This document shows, piece by piece, positions 1-8,470 of a stretch of 64,000 bases of DNA. Source of the DNA: Algorimicrobium sp002414705 (lineage in GTDB: Bacteria > Bacteroidota > Bacteroidia > Flavobacteriales > Flavobacteriaceae); NCBI GenBank assembly GCA_963972425.1, contig CAXAUF010000007.1:1-64000 (forward strand). The letters run 5' to 3'. The notes below the pieces were generated by a model. That model was not told where the DNA came from. It saw only the letters and a list, made by a program, of their open reading frames with translations, and did no database searches. The position numbers and the translations under genes are program-made. Position 1 is the first letter of the stretch. Each line of letters opens with the position of its first letter.

Positions 1-66
1 TTATCATATCTCTAATCTAAAATAACCTTTGTTATATAGTATGATTGTTACGAATTACGGACCTTA

Positions 67-2043
67 TTACAAGAAGAAATTCCAAACGACACCAAAGCGA
101 ACTGTAAAATCTCGATATGGATAATTAGGTGCTGAGTAATAATCATACCCTGTCCAGGCGGAATTGAAGTGTTCTGCTTTCAAATAGATTCTTATTTGAC
201 TAATTTTCGCATTAACAAAAAAGTCCAATCGTGGAAAAGCTCCAAAGTCTTGATTATTCTGAACATAAAACTCTGCTAACAATGGATCATAAGCATCCAT
301 TTTATAACTTGAGAAATAACTAAAGGTAATTCCGGTTTGAAGAAACAATGCATTCTTAAAAAATCTGTTGGAATACATTAATGTGTTTCGTGTGGTTAGT
401 TCAGGTAAATTAAACACCATACTATCGTCTTGAACGTTCTGATACATGATGGTATTATATAAGGTAAACTTACGGAAAAAGTTAAATCCCTTTTCCCACT
501 TTACTTTAACGTAACTAATGGTTTGATCGGTTTGAAATGGCTTCACTAAATCATCTACGCCGTCTTTCATGAAATAAGTGTAGTCGTTTATAGTTGTAAA
601 GTCGGCAGAAATGGTTCCAAATAACTTTGAGTTGACATTTAAACCTAGCTGCTGCGTTTCAGTATTATTAAAATTACTTTGCCAATTATAGTTTTTGTAA
701 ACACTTTGGTATAACTGGTAGTTATAATTTGGCGCTCGAGAATTATGGCTTACTTGTGCTCCAACAGATAACTTATCATTTAATATATAGGACGCATTTC
801 CTAAAATATAATTACCATCAAAATCTCCAACCACATTTATACCTGCTTCAGCATGAATCTTAAACCCACTTATTGTTTTATCATATTGTCCTCCTATAGA
901 AACTATATCTCCTTTTAATCTATTGGTTATATAATTATTATTTATTAGAGCAACTTTATCATAGCCATAATTATAATTGGTATAACCAATATTAAATGCA
1001 ACATCACCTATTATATTGTTCTTATAATTTAAACCTAGTTCTGTATTAAAACTCTCTAATGTGACACGGTCTCTTAAACCACTTGACTGAAATGCCTCAC
1101 CAAAGTATGCGTTTTCACTATCCTGATTGTATTCATAATACTTATCTTCAAAAGAAACTATATTACTTACTCGCAGTACATTTTTAGACAATGAATCTTT
1201 CGGTTTTATAATATAATAGTTATGATCTAAATGAAAACGTTTCCCTTTCAGGATGTTTTCAGTATCTTCAAAGTTTACTGCTAAAACGGCTCGATCACTA
1301 AATTCCGGATTTCCTGATTCAAAAAACGGAATATTATCATCACGAACTCCGCCATTTTCTTGATTTAGCAAATCTTGCATAACAATGTGTGCATTAGCAA
1401 AGTAACGATTGTTTTTAGTTTTATAGCTTGTTGTGAAACGGAAATTACCTGTACTTGTTAATATGTGCTGATACCTACCCAAAGACCTCAACCCCTTATA
1501 AGCAATGGAAAAATTTAATTGCTTGGATGTGTTTACAGTAAAAAAAGCATCTAGCTGTTGCCCTTGTCTAAAGGCTGTTTTGTAATAAAGCTCTGTAAAT
1601 GGCGTTGGCACTTCATAATAGTTAATATCTTCTATTTCCATATAATTAAAATGACGCGCTCTTGCTCCAAACAAAGGCATTAACGCATCCTTTTTATATA
1701 TGTAACTTAAAGAATTGTAGGTTTGACCCACATTAGAAAATGGCAACAATTCGAAATTATCGCGTCGTAAGTAATTAAATTTGTATTCCTTTTGTATGGA
1801 TAAGGTAGTATCTACATACGTGGTATCATTGCTTTCTGAAATAATAAGATATTGTTCAATTTTAGCGTCTAAATTTTTAATATCCTTATAACTGGTACTT
1901 TCTGTAGAACGTCTGGAAAGGGAATCGTTATTAGTTGTATTTCTATCTATCACAGAATCGTCGCTATTTAATAGTTGCTTTGTTTGACCAATGACCAAAT
2001 TCACGCAGAACATTAAAAAAACGACTAAAATTATTTTCCTCAT
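67..2043 (-). CDS. putative porin (outer-membrane beta-barrel)
   Basis: A 658-residue protein that starts with a clear Sec signal peptide (MRKIILVVFLMFCVNLVIGQ, residues 1-20). A polar Ser/Thr/Asn-rich stretch of about 60 residues follows, then a long region of alternating aromatic and polar residues typical of outer-membrane beta strands. It ends in VRFGVVWNFFL, an aromatic-rich last strand. Length and pattern resemble the Bacteroidota 'putative porin' family (Porin_10 type), which is poorly characterised. I see no TonB box or plug, so it is not a TonB-dependent receptor. It is divergent from rnhB, and a TAnnTTTG box lies 20 bases upstream of the start codon. Substrate unknown; the family call rests on recall and the barrel call on the sequence. 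Confidence 0.75.
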   Translation of the reverse strand: MRKIILVVFLMFCVNLVIGQTKQLLNSDDSVIDRNTTNNDSLSRRSTESTSYKDIKNLDAKIEQYLIISESNDTTYVDTTLSIQKEYKFNYLRRDNFELLPFSNVGQTYNSLSYIYKKDALMPLFGARARHFNYMEIEDINYYEVPTPFTELYYKTAFRQGQQLDAFFTVNTSKQLNFSIAYKGLRSLGRYQHILTSTGNFRFTTSYKTKNNRYFANAHIVMQDLLNQENGGVRDDNIPFFESGNPEFSDRAVLAVNFEDTENILKGKRFHLDHNYYIIKPKDSLSKNVLRVSNIVSFEDKYYEYNQDSENAYFGEAFQSSGLRDRVTLESFNTELGLNYKNNIIGDVAFNIGYTNYNYGYDKVALINNNYITNRLKGDIVSIGGQYDKTISGFKIHAEAGINVVGDFDGNYILGNASYILNDKLSVGAQVSHNSRAPNYNYQLYQSVYKNYNWQSNFNNTETQQLGLNVNSKLFGTISADFTTINDYTYFMKDGVDDLVKPFQTDQTISYVKVKWEKGFNFFRKFTLYNTIMYQNVQDDSMVFNLPELTTRNTLMYSNRFFKNALFLQTGITFSYFSSYKMDAYDPLLAEFYVQNNQDFGAFPRLDFFVNAKISQIRIYLKAEHFNSAWTGYDYYSAPNYPYRDFTVRFGVVWNFFL

Positions 2044-2062
2044 AATTATTTTTTCGACCTTG

Positions 2063-2070
2063 CAAATGTA
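2063..2070 (-). promoter_or_regulatory. -7 promoter box of the porin gene
   Basis: On the minus strand this reads TACATTTG, matching the Bacteroidota -7 consensus TAnnTTTG. It sits 20 bases before the porin ATG. No convincing -33 TTG was found. Confidence 0.45.
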
Positions 2071-2112
2071 TATACAATTTATAATAACGTCATTATATTA
2101 AGAATTATTTAC

Positions 2113-2712
2113 ATGCTAAAATTACAATTTTCAGACTTTAAACACGAATGTGGCACAGACGAAGCTGGAAGAGGCTGTCTAGCAGGTCCTGTTACGGCAG
2201 CTGCTGTGATTCTTCCTGGACATTTTGAGAGTCCTATTTTAAATGACTCCAAGTTGCTTTCTGAAAAGAAACGCCTTATTTTAAAACCTATTATAGAATG
2301 TGAAGCCCTAGCTTTTGGGTTTGCGCATATTTATCCAACTGAAATTGATAGTATTAATATACTAAACGCTTCTATTTTAGCAATGCACCAATCAATAAAA
2401 ACGCTTAAAATTAAACCAGAATTTATTATTGTAGATGGTAATAAGTTTAAGTCATACAATAATATTCCACATGAAACCATAGTGAAAGGCGATTCTAAAT
2501 TTTTAAGCATTGCAGCCGCTTCCGTATTAGCAAAAACATATAGAGATGCCTATATGGAGAGCATTCATGAAGAATTTCCTATGTATAATTGGAAACAAAA
2601 CAAAGGTTATCCAACTAAAGAACATCGAGAGGCTATTAGAAAATATGGCGTTACAAAATATCACCGAAAATCCTTTAGATTACTACCTGAACAGCTGAAA
2701 ATTGAATTGTAA
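2113..2712 (+). CDS. rnhB: ribonuclease HII
   Basis: RNase HII cleaves the RNA strand of RNA-DNA hybrids and starts removal of single ribonucleotides left in DNA. The 199-residue length is normal. The hallmark DEAGRG motif is at residues 16-21, supplying catalytic Asp16 and Glu17. IVDGNKF supplies the next Asp, and the AAASVLAKTYRDAYM helix carries the last acidic residue. The C-terminal segment NKGYPTKEHREAIRKYG with YHRKSF is the usual family ending. The start is the first ATG after the divergent gap with the porin gene. It is probably co-transcribed with the lipoprotein gene 65 bases downstream. Confidence 0.97.
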   Translation: MLKLQFSDFKHECGTDEAGRGCLAGPVTAAAVILPGHFESPILNDSKLLSEKKRLILKPIIECEALAFGFAHIYPTEIDSINILNASILAMHQSIKTLKIKPEFIIVDGNKFKSYNNIPHETIVKGDSKFLSIAAASVLAKTYRDAYMESIHEEFPMYNWKQNKGYPTKEHREAIRKYGVTKYHRKSFRLLPEQLKIEL

Positions 2713-2777
2713 TTTCGGACTAGATACATTTTAAACCTATAAATTATTTATGTAGGTTTGTATAAATTCCCTCTTCA

Positions 2778-5207
2778 ATGAAAAACATTTGGTTTTTATG
2801 TGCTTTAAGTCTGCTATTTTTAGGGTGTAACACATCCAAAAAGAAGTCGCAATTAATGGATTACCTCAATAATGATGCTGCTGTCATTATTAAGGTAAAA
2901 AATATTGGTAGTTTAAAAAGCAATATCAGTAATAATTCATTTTTACAGGCTTTAGAAACATCCAAGAGCTACAAAAACCTTTCAGATAAACTATCCGTTT
3001 TACAATATTTAAAAACCGAGGACGATTTATTTATATCGTTATTTAACACGAATGATAGTTTAGATTTTTCTATAATCTCCAAAACAAAACCAGATTTATT
3101 TCTGATAGATTCTCTACCAAATCATAGTATTGAAACTTTAAAATACGAAAAACAGACTATCACCAAAAGCAAAGTTGGTAGTCAAACGCTTTTTAGTATT
3201 ACAAAAGACAGTGTTTTTATTGGTGCATCAACTAAAGCGTTATTAATTGCTTCACTTGAAGATGCTAAAATTGATCCAACAATAAAAGCGCTTATCAATT
3301 CATCAAGTGCAGATAATCAGCTTTCTGTTTTTATTAATAAGAAAAAAGACAATCATATTAATAGCTTTTTCATAAATGAAAACATCAGCACAATAACATT
3401 AACAGATTATTTGTTTTTTGATGTAGATATTAATCAAAATGCACTAAAGCTAAACGGTGTTGTAAAATCGGCAGATTCGAGTAAAAAACTAATAGATGTT
3501 TTCAAAAATACGACACCTCAAGAGAATAGATTAGCAACTATTACACCTTCCAATAGTGATGGTTTTTTAAGTATTACCTTTAACGATTATACGGTTTTTA
3601 ACAAAAACCTCAACACATACAGGAAAGCAGATTCTATACAAACTACAACGCTTTTAGATAATGTTATTGAAACAGGTGTTATTTATGAAGGAAACAATCG
3701 CGCTATTATATTAAACTCATTAGATGTTTATATTACAAAAGAAGCGCTATTAAACGATCAAGACATGATAGAAACGTATCGGGAAATTGATATTTATAAT
3801 TTCAGTAAGCCGGAACTTTTCCAAAAAATCTTATCGCCTTTTATCCATTTTAATGAGGCAAATAAATATTGTATCATAGACAATTTTATTGTGTTTTCTA
3901 ATAATATTGAGTTTCTACATACTATTATAGCGAGTTATAAAAATCAAACCACATTTAGTTCTAGCAGTCAATATAAAAGTCTGAAGGAACAATTTAGCGA
4001 TGAAGCTTCTATATTAAGTGTTATAAATCCTGATAAACTGGAAACTATTATTAATAGAAACCTAAACGATAGTCTTAATTTAAAATTAAACACGTTTAAT
4101 GCAACCGGTTTACAATTTATATATGACACCAATTTTGCACATGTAAATGCGGTTATTCAGAAAAGTAAAACGCGTGTTGTAGAAAATTCGGTTACCGAAA
4201 TAGCTGCTGTAAAAATTGATGCAGACTTATTAAATAGTCCGCAATTGGTCACGAATCATATCACTAATGAAAAAGAAATAGCTGTTCAGGACATAAAAAA
4301 CAATTTATACTTAATTTCTAGCAATGGAAAAATTCTTTGGAAAAAACAACTTCAAGGTCCTATTTTAGGGAGAATTGAACAAATAGACATGTACAAAAAT
4401 GGTCGATTACAACTAGCTTTTGCAACAACCAATCGTGTGTATGTTTTAGACCGAAACGGTAAGGATGTTAAACCATTCCCTTTAAAATTCAATGATGCTA
4501 TTACCCAGCCACTTTCGGTATTTGATTATGATAGCAATAGAAAATACCGCCTCATGGTTACACAAGGCAAAGATGTTTTAATGTTAAGTGATAATGGAAA
4601 AACAGTAAAAGGCTTCACTTTTGAAAAAGCGGCCGATAATCTTATTCATCAACCACAACATATTAGAATTGGCAAAAAAGATTACTTACTTTTTAAAACT
4701 GCCAATAAGTTATATATTTTAGATCGTGTTGGAAAAACACGTATTACACCAAAAGTAAATTATTCTTATTCTGATGAAGCTATGTATCTATATAAAGGTA
4801 ATTTTGCAACTACTACCACAAACGGAAAATTGGTTACCATAGATAGTAAAGGAAACACTGCAGCACAAGATTTGGGTCTAACGGATCAGCATTATTTAGA
4901 AACAACTAGTAAAACACTCGTTGCCTTATCTGAAAACAGACTAACCATAAAACAAAATACCTACGAACTGGATTACGGAAATTACAGCAAACCGAATATC
5001 TTTTATTTAAATGATAAAATTTACGTATCCGTAACAGACAAGCAAACACAAAAAGTATTTCTGTTTGATAGTAATGCTAAATTACTTTCTAACTTTCCCG
5101 TTTATGGTACATCTCAAATAGATATGGCAAATATGGATAAAGGCAGGAACCTGGAGTTTGTTACTAAAGGCGATAGTAACACCATATTAATTTATCAGAT
5201 AAATTAG
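2778..5207 (+). CDS. large lipoprotein with beta-propeller-like C-terminal half
   Basis: An 809-residue protein with a lipoprotein signal: MKNIWFLCALSLLFLGC, lipobox Cys17. The N-terminal half (about 30-480) is mixed alpha/beta with no motif I recognise. The C-terminal half (about 500-809) has repeating strands with turns such as LYLISSNGKILWKK, VYVLDRNGKDVKPF and LYILDRVGKTRIT, the spacing seen in PQQ or quinoprotein-like beta-propellers. It lies directly after rnhB on the same strand and ends before a strong hairpin terminator. I do not recognise a named family. A periplasm-facing or surface lipoprotein role is inferred only from the signal and the propeller pattern. Confidence 0.75.
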   Translation: MKNIWFLCALSLLFLGCNTSKKKSQLMDYLNNDAAVIIKVKNIGSLKSNISNNSFLQALETSKSYKNLSDKLSVLQYLKTEDDLFISLFNTNDSLDFSIISKTKPDLFLIDSLPNHSIETLKYEKQTITKSKVGSQTLFSITKDSVFIGASTKALLIASLEDAKIDPTIKALINSSSADNQLSVFINKKKDNHINSFFINENISTITLTDYLFFDVDINQNALKLNGVVKSADSSKKLIDVFKNTTPQENRLATITPSNSDGFLSITFNDYTVFNKNLNTYRKADSIQTTTLLDNVIETGVIYEGNNRAIILNSLDVYITKEALLNDQDMIETYREIDIYNFSKPELFQKILSPFIHFNEANKYCIIDNFIVFSNNIEFLHTIIASYKNQTTFSSSSQYKSLKEQFSDEASILSVINPDKLETIINRNLNDSLNLKLNTFNATGLQFIYDTNFAHVNAVIQKSKTRVVENSVTEIAAVKIDADLLNSPQLVTNHITNEKEIAVQDIKNNLYLISSNGKILWKKQLQGPILGRIEQIDMYKNGRLQLAFATTNRVYVLDRNGKDVKPFPLKFNDAITQPLSVFDYDSNRKYRLMVTQGKDVLMLSDNGKTVKGFTFEKAADNLIHQPQHIRIGKKDYLLFKTANKLYILDRVGKTRITPKVNYSYSDEAMYLYKGNFATTTTNGKLVTIDSKGNTAAQDLGLTDQHYLETTSKTLVALSENRLTIKQNTYELDYGNYSKPNIFYLNDKIYVSVTDKQTQKVFLFDSNAKLLSNFPVYGTSQIDMANMDKGRNLEFVTKGDSNTILIYQIN

Positions 5208-5278
5208 CCAATTTAATTGTTTAATTACATTATAAGCACTCTAAATACCTTTTCATTACTATTAGAAATGATTATTGA

Positions 5279-5307
5279 AAACCGAAGTTAAAAGCTTCGG
5301 TTTTTTT
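5279..5307 (+). terminator. rho-independent terminator
   Basis: Stem AAACCGAAG / CTTCGGTTT (9 bp, perfect) with a 7-base loop, followed by a T run. It ends the rnhB-lipoprotein unit. Confidence 0.85.
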
Positions 5308-5357
5308 ATGTCTTTTCGCCATGAAATGTTTAGTATTGTAATCTCAATTATAAGATT

Positions 5358-6407
5358 ATGATATCCCGTAAAAACGCTTCCATTTCCAAATGTATTATCC
5401 ATAAAGTGGGTAATAAACACAATAGTACTAAAAATGCTTTTTCTGAAAAAGAAGTCATTTTTGATGAAGCAAGTTATGAATTGATGTTACCGTTTTTATT
5501 AAGACCTTTTGCTTCTGTGGTACAATCTTACCGTTTTAATCACCATGCAGATATTTCGCTTAACGAAATAAACACCTATAGCAATCAAATTTTTGCGGAT
5601 GATGACAATTTCATAGAAACCTCGCAACACATAGTGAAACATTTATTTGAGCAATCCAATTCCGCCCAAATTAAAACAGGCGATGTATTAGTCGTTCTTT
5701 TTGAGGGTATCGAGTTTAACGAAATGACTACCAACGCTATCGGAATTTTTAAAATTGAAAACAAAGTCAATTTCTTTCAAACCTATTTAGAAAACAACAG
5801 TTATGACGTTTTAGTTCAAAAAGGAATCAGCAGTAAAAAAGTAGATAAAGGTTGTTTAATATTAAACCAAAGTGACACCGAAGGTCGTATAATTTTTAGT
5901 GCAGATAACAATAATTACGACACGCAATATTGGACCAATCATTTTTTGAATATTAAATATGCAGATGATGCCAATAGCCATACCCAACAATATATTGAGT
6001 TGTGTAAAGATTTTTCTGAAGATATTTTAAAAATATCCTACGGGAATCAAGAACAAAATACATTTTTAGCTAAAACTATCGATTTTTTCAAAGAACACGA
6101 AGTTGTTAACGTAGAGAATTTTAAAGACGAATTGTTTGAAGAAGACAAACACAAAACTCTTTTTGACGATTACAAAAAAACCTTTGAAAGTGAAAAAAAC
6201 TTGGTGATTCGGAATCAGTTTGATGTGGCAGAATTGGTAGTTAATAAAGAAAAGAAAAAGATTAAAACCGAAATAAAACTTGACACCAACATTCAAATCA
6301 AGCTAGATATTGATGCACCAGAAGCATCCAGCGAATATCTAGAACGTGGTTATGATGAAGACAAAAAAATGCACTTTTATAAAGTGTTTTTTAATGTGGA
6401 AGGGTAA
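5358..6407 (+). CDS. nucleoid-associated protein (NdpA/YejK family)
   Basis: A 349-residue soluble protein resembling the 37-kDa nucleoid-associated family (NdpA/YejK, PF04245), which is about 335 residues in E. coli. Supporting features are the start ISKCIIHKVGNK, the early SxxE-type acidic segment, the central GDVLVVLFEGIEFNEMTTNAIGIFKIE strand region (positions about 116-141), and a C-terminal part rich in charged beta strands ending KMHFYKVFFNVEG. There is no signal peptide. The exact role is not settled for the family; DNA association is known for E. coli YejK. It stands alone between two gaps, downstream of a terminator. Confidence 0.82.
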   Translation: MISRKNASISKCIIHKVGNKHNSTKNAFSEKEVIFDEASYELMLPFLLRPFASVVQSYRFNHHADISLNEINTYSNQIFADDDNFIETSQHIVKHLFEQSNSAQIKTGDVLVVLFEGIEFNEMTTNAIGIFKIENKVNFFQTYLENNSYDVLVQKGISSKKVDKGCLILNQSDTEGRIIFSADNNNYDTQYWTNHFLNIKYADDANSHTQQYIELCKDFSEDILKISYGNQEQNTFLAKTIDFFKEHEVVNVENFKDELFEEDKHKTLFDDYKKTFESEKNLVIRNQFDVAELVVNKEKKKIKTEIKLDTNIQIKLDIDAPEASSEYLERGYDEDKKMHFYKVFFNVEG

Positions 6408-6550
6408 TATTACACCTGGACACCCATTACATGCATCCTGATTATTAATTTATTAACACCTGTGTTGTTGTGATAAATAAGAAGTAACAAAACGATAAAT
6501 CTATAACTGGATAATACCTTAACGTTAATCTGTAATAAATTTAAAGACTC

Positions 6551-7351
6551 ATGAAAAAAACACTTCAAATAAGTAATGGTTTTGCGTTAGTTTCAACCAT
6601 CATTATAAACTATTTATCCAATACTGGAAATATTAACAATACCACGATTGGTGATGTTTCCAAAGATCTCACGTCTCTATTCACACCAGCAAGTTACGCC
6701 TTTTCTATTTGGGGATTTATCTACTTATTACTTTTAGGTTTCGCTTTTTATCAAGGCAGAGGCCTATTTGTTAAAGTAAAAAATGACGATTTCATTTTAA
6801 AAACAGGATGGTGGTTTGTTATATCGTGTGTTGCAAATAGTGCCTGGGTTTTTGCTTGGCTTTATGGCTATACTGGATTATCCTGTGTGTTTATATTTCT
6901 ATTACTCATATCACTTCTTAAAATTGTTATTAATAATGCTATGGAATTATGGGATGCGCCAATTTCAATCATCGCATTTGTTTGGTGGCCATTTGTATTT
7001 TATAGTGGTTGGGTTACAGTTGCTAGTATTGCAAACGTATCATCTTATTTAGTAAAAAATAATTGGAATGGTTTTGGAATTTCACCAGTAACATGGACGC
7101 TTATCATGATTATTATTGCAACCATAATAAACTTAATTGTTACCTGGAAACGTAATATGCGTGAATTTGCTTTAGTGGGTGCTTGGGCACTTATTGCTAT
7201 AGCAGTTGCCAATAAATCAGAACATGAAATAATTTATATAACTGCTATTGTTGCTGCTTTTATATTATTAGTAAGCTCCGGGATTCATGGATTTAAAAAT
7301 CGTGCTACAAATCCGTTTATAAAACTAAAGGAATTTCAACAAAAAAAATAA
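6551..7351 (+). CDS. TspO/MBR-like tryptophan-rich membrane protein
   Basis: 266 residues, highly hydrophobic, with about seven predicted membrane segments. It is therefore longer than classical five-helix TspO proteins of about 160 residues. It is rich in tryptophan and has TspO-like motifs: FTPASYAFSIWGFIYLLLLGFAFYQ, then WWFVISCVANSAWVFAW and FVWWPFVFYSGWVTVASIANVSSYL. TspO family members bind porphyrins and other hydrophobic ligands, but the function of this long subgroup, usually annotated 'tryptophan-rich sensory protein', is not established. It converges on lipB with only 12 bases between stop codons. Confidence 0.75.
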   Translation: MKKTLQISNGFALVSTIIINYLSNTGNINNTTIGDVSKDLTSLFTPASYAFSIWGFIYLLLLGFAFYQGRGLFVKVKNDDFILKTGWWFVISCVANSAWVFAWLYGYTGLSCVFIFLLLISLLKIVINNAMELWDAPISIIAFVWWPFVFYSGWVTVASIANVSSYLVKNNWNGFGISPVTWTLIMIIIATIINLIVTWKRNMREFALVGAWALIAIAVANKSEHEIIYITAIVAAFILLVSSGIHGFKNRATNPFIKLKEFQQKK

Positions 7352-7363
7352 GGTGTTATAAAA

Positions 7364-8080
7364 TTAGATTGTTGCCGATTCTAAAGCAAAAGTCGATTCA
7401 AAAAGTGTTGAAAAATGTTTTAGGAGTTTTTCTTTCACTTCAGTTTCATTAATAGTTTGTTTTCCTAACTCTACGTTTAAAGACGTGACAGCTTTTCCTT
7501 TTATTCCACACGGAATCATATTATCAAAATAGCCTAAATCTGCATTAACGTTTAGTGCAAAACCATGCATAGTAACCCAACGACTGGCGCGAACTCCCAT
7601 AGCACATATTTTTCTAGCAAATGGTGTTCCTACATCCAACCAAACACCTGTTTCTCCAGGACTACGTTCGGCTTTTAACCCATATTCTTCCAGAGTCAGA
7701 ATAATCATTTCTTCTAAAAGACGTAAGTATTTATGAATATCAGTAAAGAAATTTTCTAAATCCAAAATTGGATAACCTACAATTTGACCTGGTCCATGAT
7801 AGGTAATATCGCCTCCACGATTTACTTTATAAAATTTAGCACCTTTAGCTTCCAGTTGCGCTTCAGAAATTAAAAGGTTCGACATATCACCACTTTTACC
7901 TAATGTATATACATGCGGATGTTCTACAAATAAGAAATAATTAGTCGTTTCAAGATTAGCATCTTCTCGCCTGTTTTTAATTTTCGTGTCCACAATACTT
8001 TGAAACAGTAGGTCTTGATAGTCCCAAATATCTTTGTAATCGCGTAATCCTAATTCTTGAAGTGTAATCTGTTTATTCAT
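7364..8080 (-). CDS. lipB: octanoyl-[ACP]:protein octanoyltransferase
   Basis: LipB moves octanoate from acyl carrier protein to lipoyl domains, the first step of lipoate synthesis; lipA, the second step, is at 53264. 238 residues from the chosen ATG. Family signatures are GGDITYHGPGQIVGYPILD, KICAMGVRASRWVTMHGFALNV and MIPCGIKGKAVTSL, which carries the acyl-accepting Cys and an active-site Lys. A TTG three codons upstream (8089) would extend the frame, but it lies inside the -7 box, so the ATG at 8080 is preferred. The -7 box ends only 6 bases before this ATG, so the transcript may be nearly leaderless. Confidence 0.95.
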   Translation of the reverse strand: MNKQITLQELGLRDYKDIWDYQDLLFQSIVDTKIKNRREDANLETTNYFLFVEHPHVYTLGKSGDMSNLLISEAQLEAKGAKFYKVNRGGDITYHGPGQIVGYPILDLENFFTDIHKYLRLLEEMIILTLEEYGLKAERSPGETGVWLDVGTPFARKICAMGVRASRWVTMHGFALNVNADLGYFDNMIPCGIKGKAVTSLNVELGKQTINETEVKEKLLKHFSTLFESTFALESATI

Positions 8081-8086
8081 AGCATG

Positions 8087-8094
8087 CAAAATTA
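8087..8094 (-). promoter_or_regulatory. -7 promoter box of lipB
   Basis: Reads TAATTTTG on the minus strand, matching TAnnTTTG. It ends six bases before the lipB ATG, which would put the transcription start at or beside the start codon. Confidence 0.5.
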
Positions 8095-8121
8095 CAATAA
8101 TTTATTATTTTTCAACTTAAC

Positions 8122-8158
8122 AACTTTACGTCTTAACAACTTTGCTACTTTACGTCTT
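8122..8158. repeat. short tandem direct repeat
   Basis: ACTTTACGTCTT occurs at 8123-8134 and again at 8147-8158, 24 bases apart, with a related CAACTTTGCTAC between. It lies in the gap between lipB and the Pmp3-type gene. Similar degenerate ACTTT(A/G)CG repeats are scattered in flavobacterial intergenic DNA, as far as I recall; function unknown. Confidence 0.5.
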
Positions 8159-8170
8159 CGCGAGAAAAAA

Positions 8171-8329
8171 CTAATTTTTAGGATTATTTAAAATAACCAA
8201 AGCAGCAATAACACCAGGAACCCAACCGCAAATCCAGAGAATAAAAACAATTAAAATTGATCCGCAACCTTTATCTAAAACGGCTAGTGGTGGACAGATA
8301 ATAGACAATAAAACGCGCCAAAAACTCAT
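8171..8329 (-). CDS. Pmp3/YqaE-family small membrane peptide
   Basis: A 52-residue gene too short for most length cut-offs. The translation starts MSFWRVLLSIICPPLAV, continues LDKGCGSILIVFILWICGWV and ends PGVIAALVILNNPKN. It has two hydrophobic helices joined by a short polar turn, with the proline pair after the first helix and the GW-PG-IAA signature of the Pmp3/YqaE (UPF0057) family. Yeast Pmp3 affects membrane potential and salt tolerance; bacterial members are mostly uncharacterised. It is transcribed towards lipB but is separated from it by a repeat-containing gap. Coding is supported by the family match, not by length. Confidence 0.9.
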   Translation of the reverse strand: MSFWRVLLSIICPPLAVLDKGCGSILIVFILWICGWVPGVIAALVILNNPKN

Positions 8330-8433
8330 AATAAAATAGATTTAATGATTGATGTATATATAGGACTCCAAAAGAGCCAAAACGTTACAGTCGATTTTCA
8401 GTACAATATATTGAAATCCTAATGAATAGTAAT

Positions 8434-8441
8434 TATCTTTG
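8434..8441 (+). promoter_or_regulatory. promoter of lysS (-7 box, with TTG at -33)
   Basis: TATCTTTG matches TAnnTTTG, and a TTG at 8411-8413 lies 20 bases upstream of it, the spacing expected for Bacteroidota promoters. The lysS ATG is 30 bases downstream of the box. Confidence 0.6.
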
Positions 8442-8470
8442 TGGCTTCATAAAAAACAATTTATTTATAT

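Noticed and set aside
6066..6296. 76-codon Phe-rich minus-strand frame
   Set aside because: Antisense of Lys-rich codons (AAA/GAA) in the nucleoid-associated protein gene gives Phe-rich nonsense.
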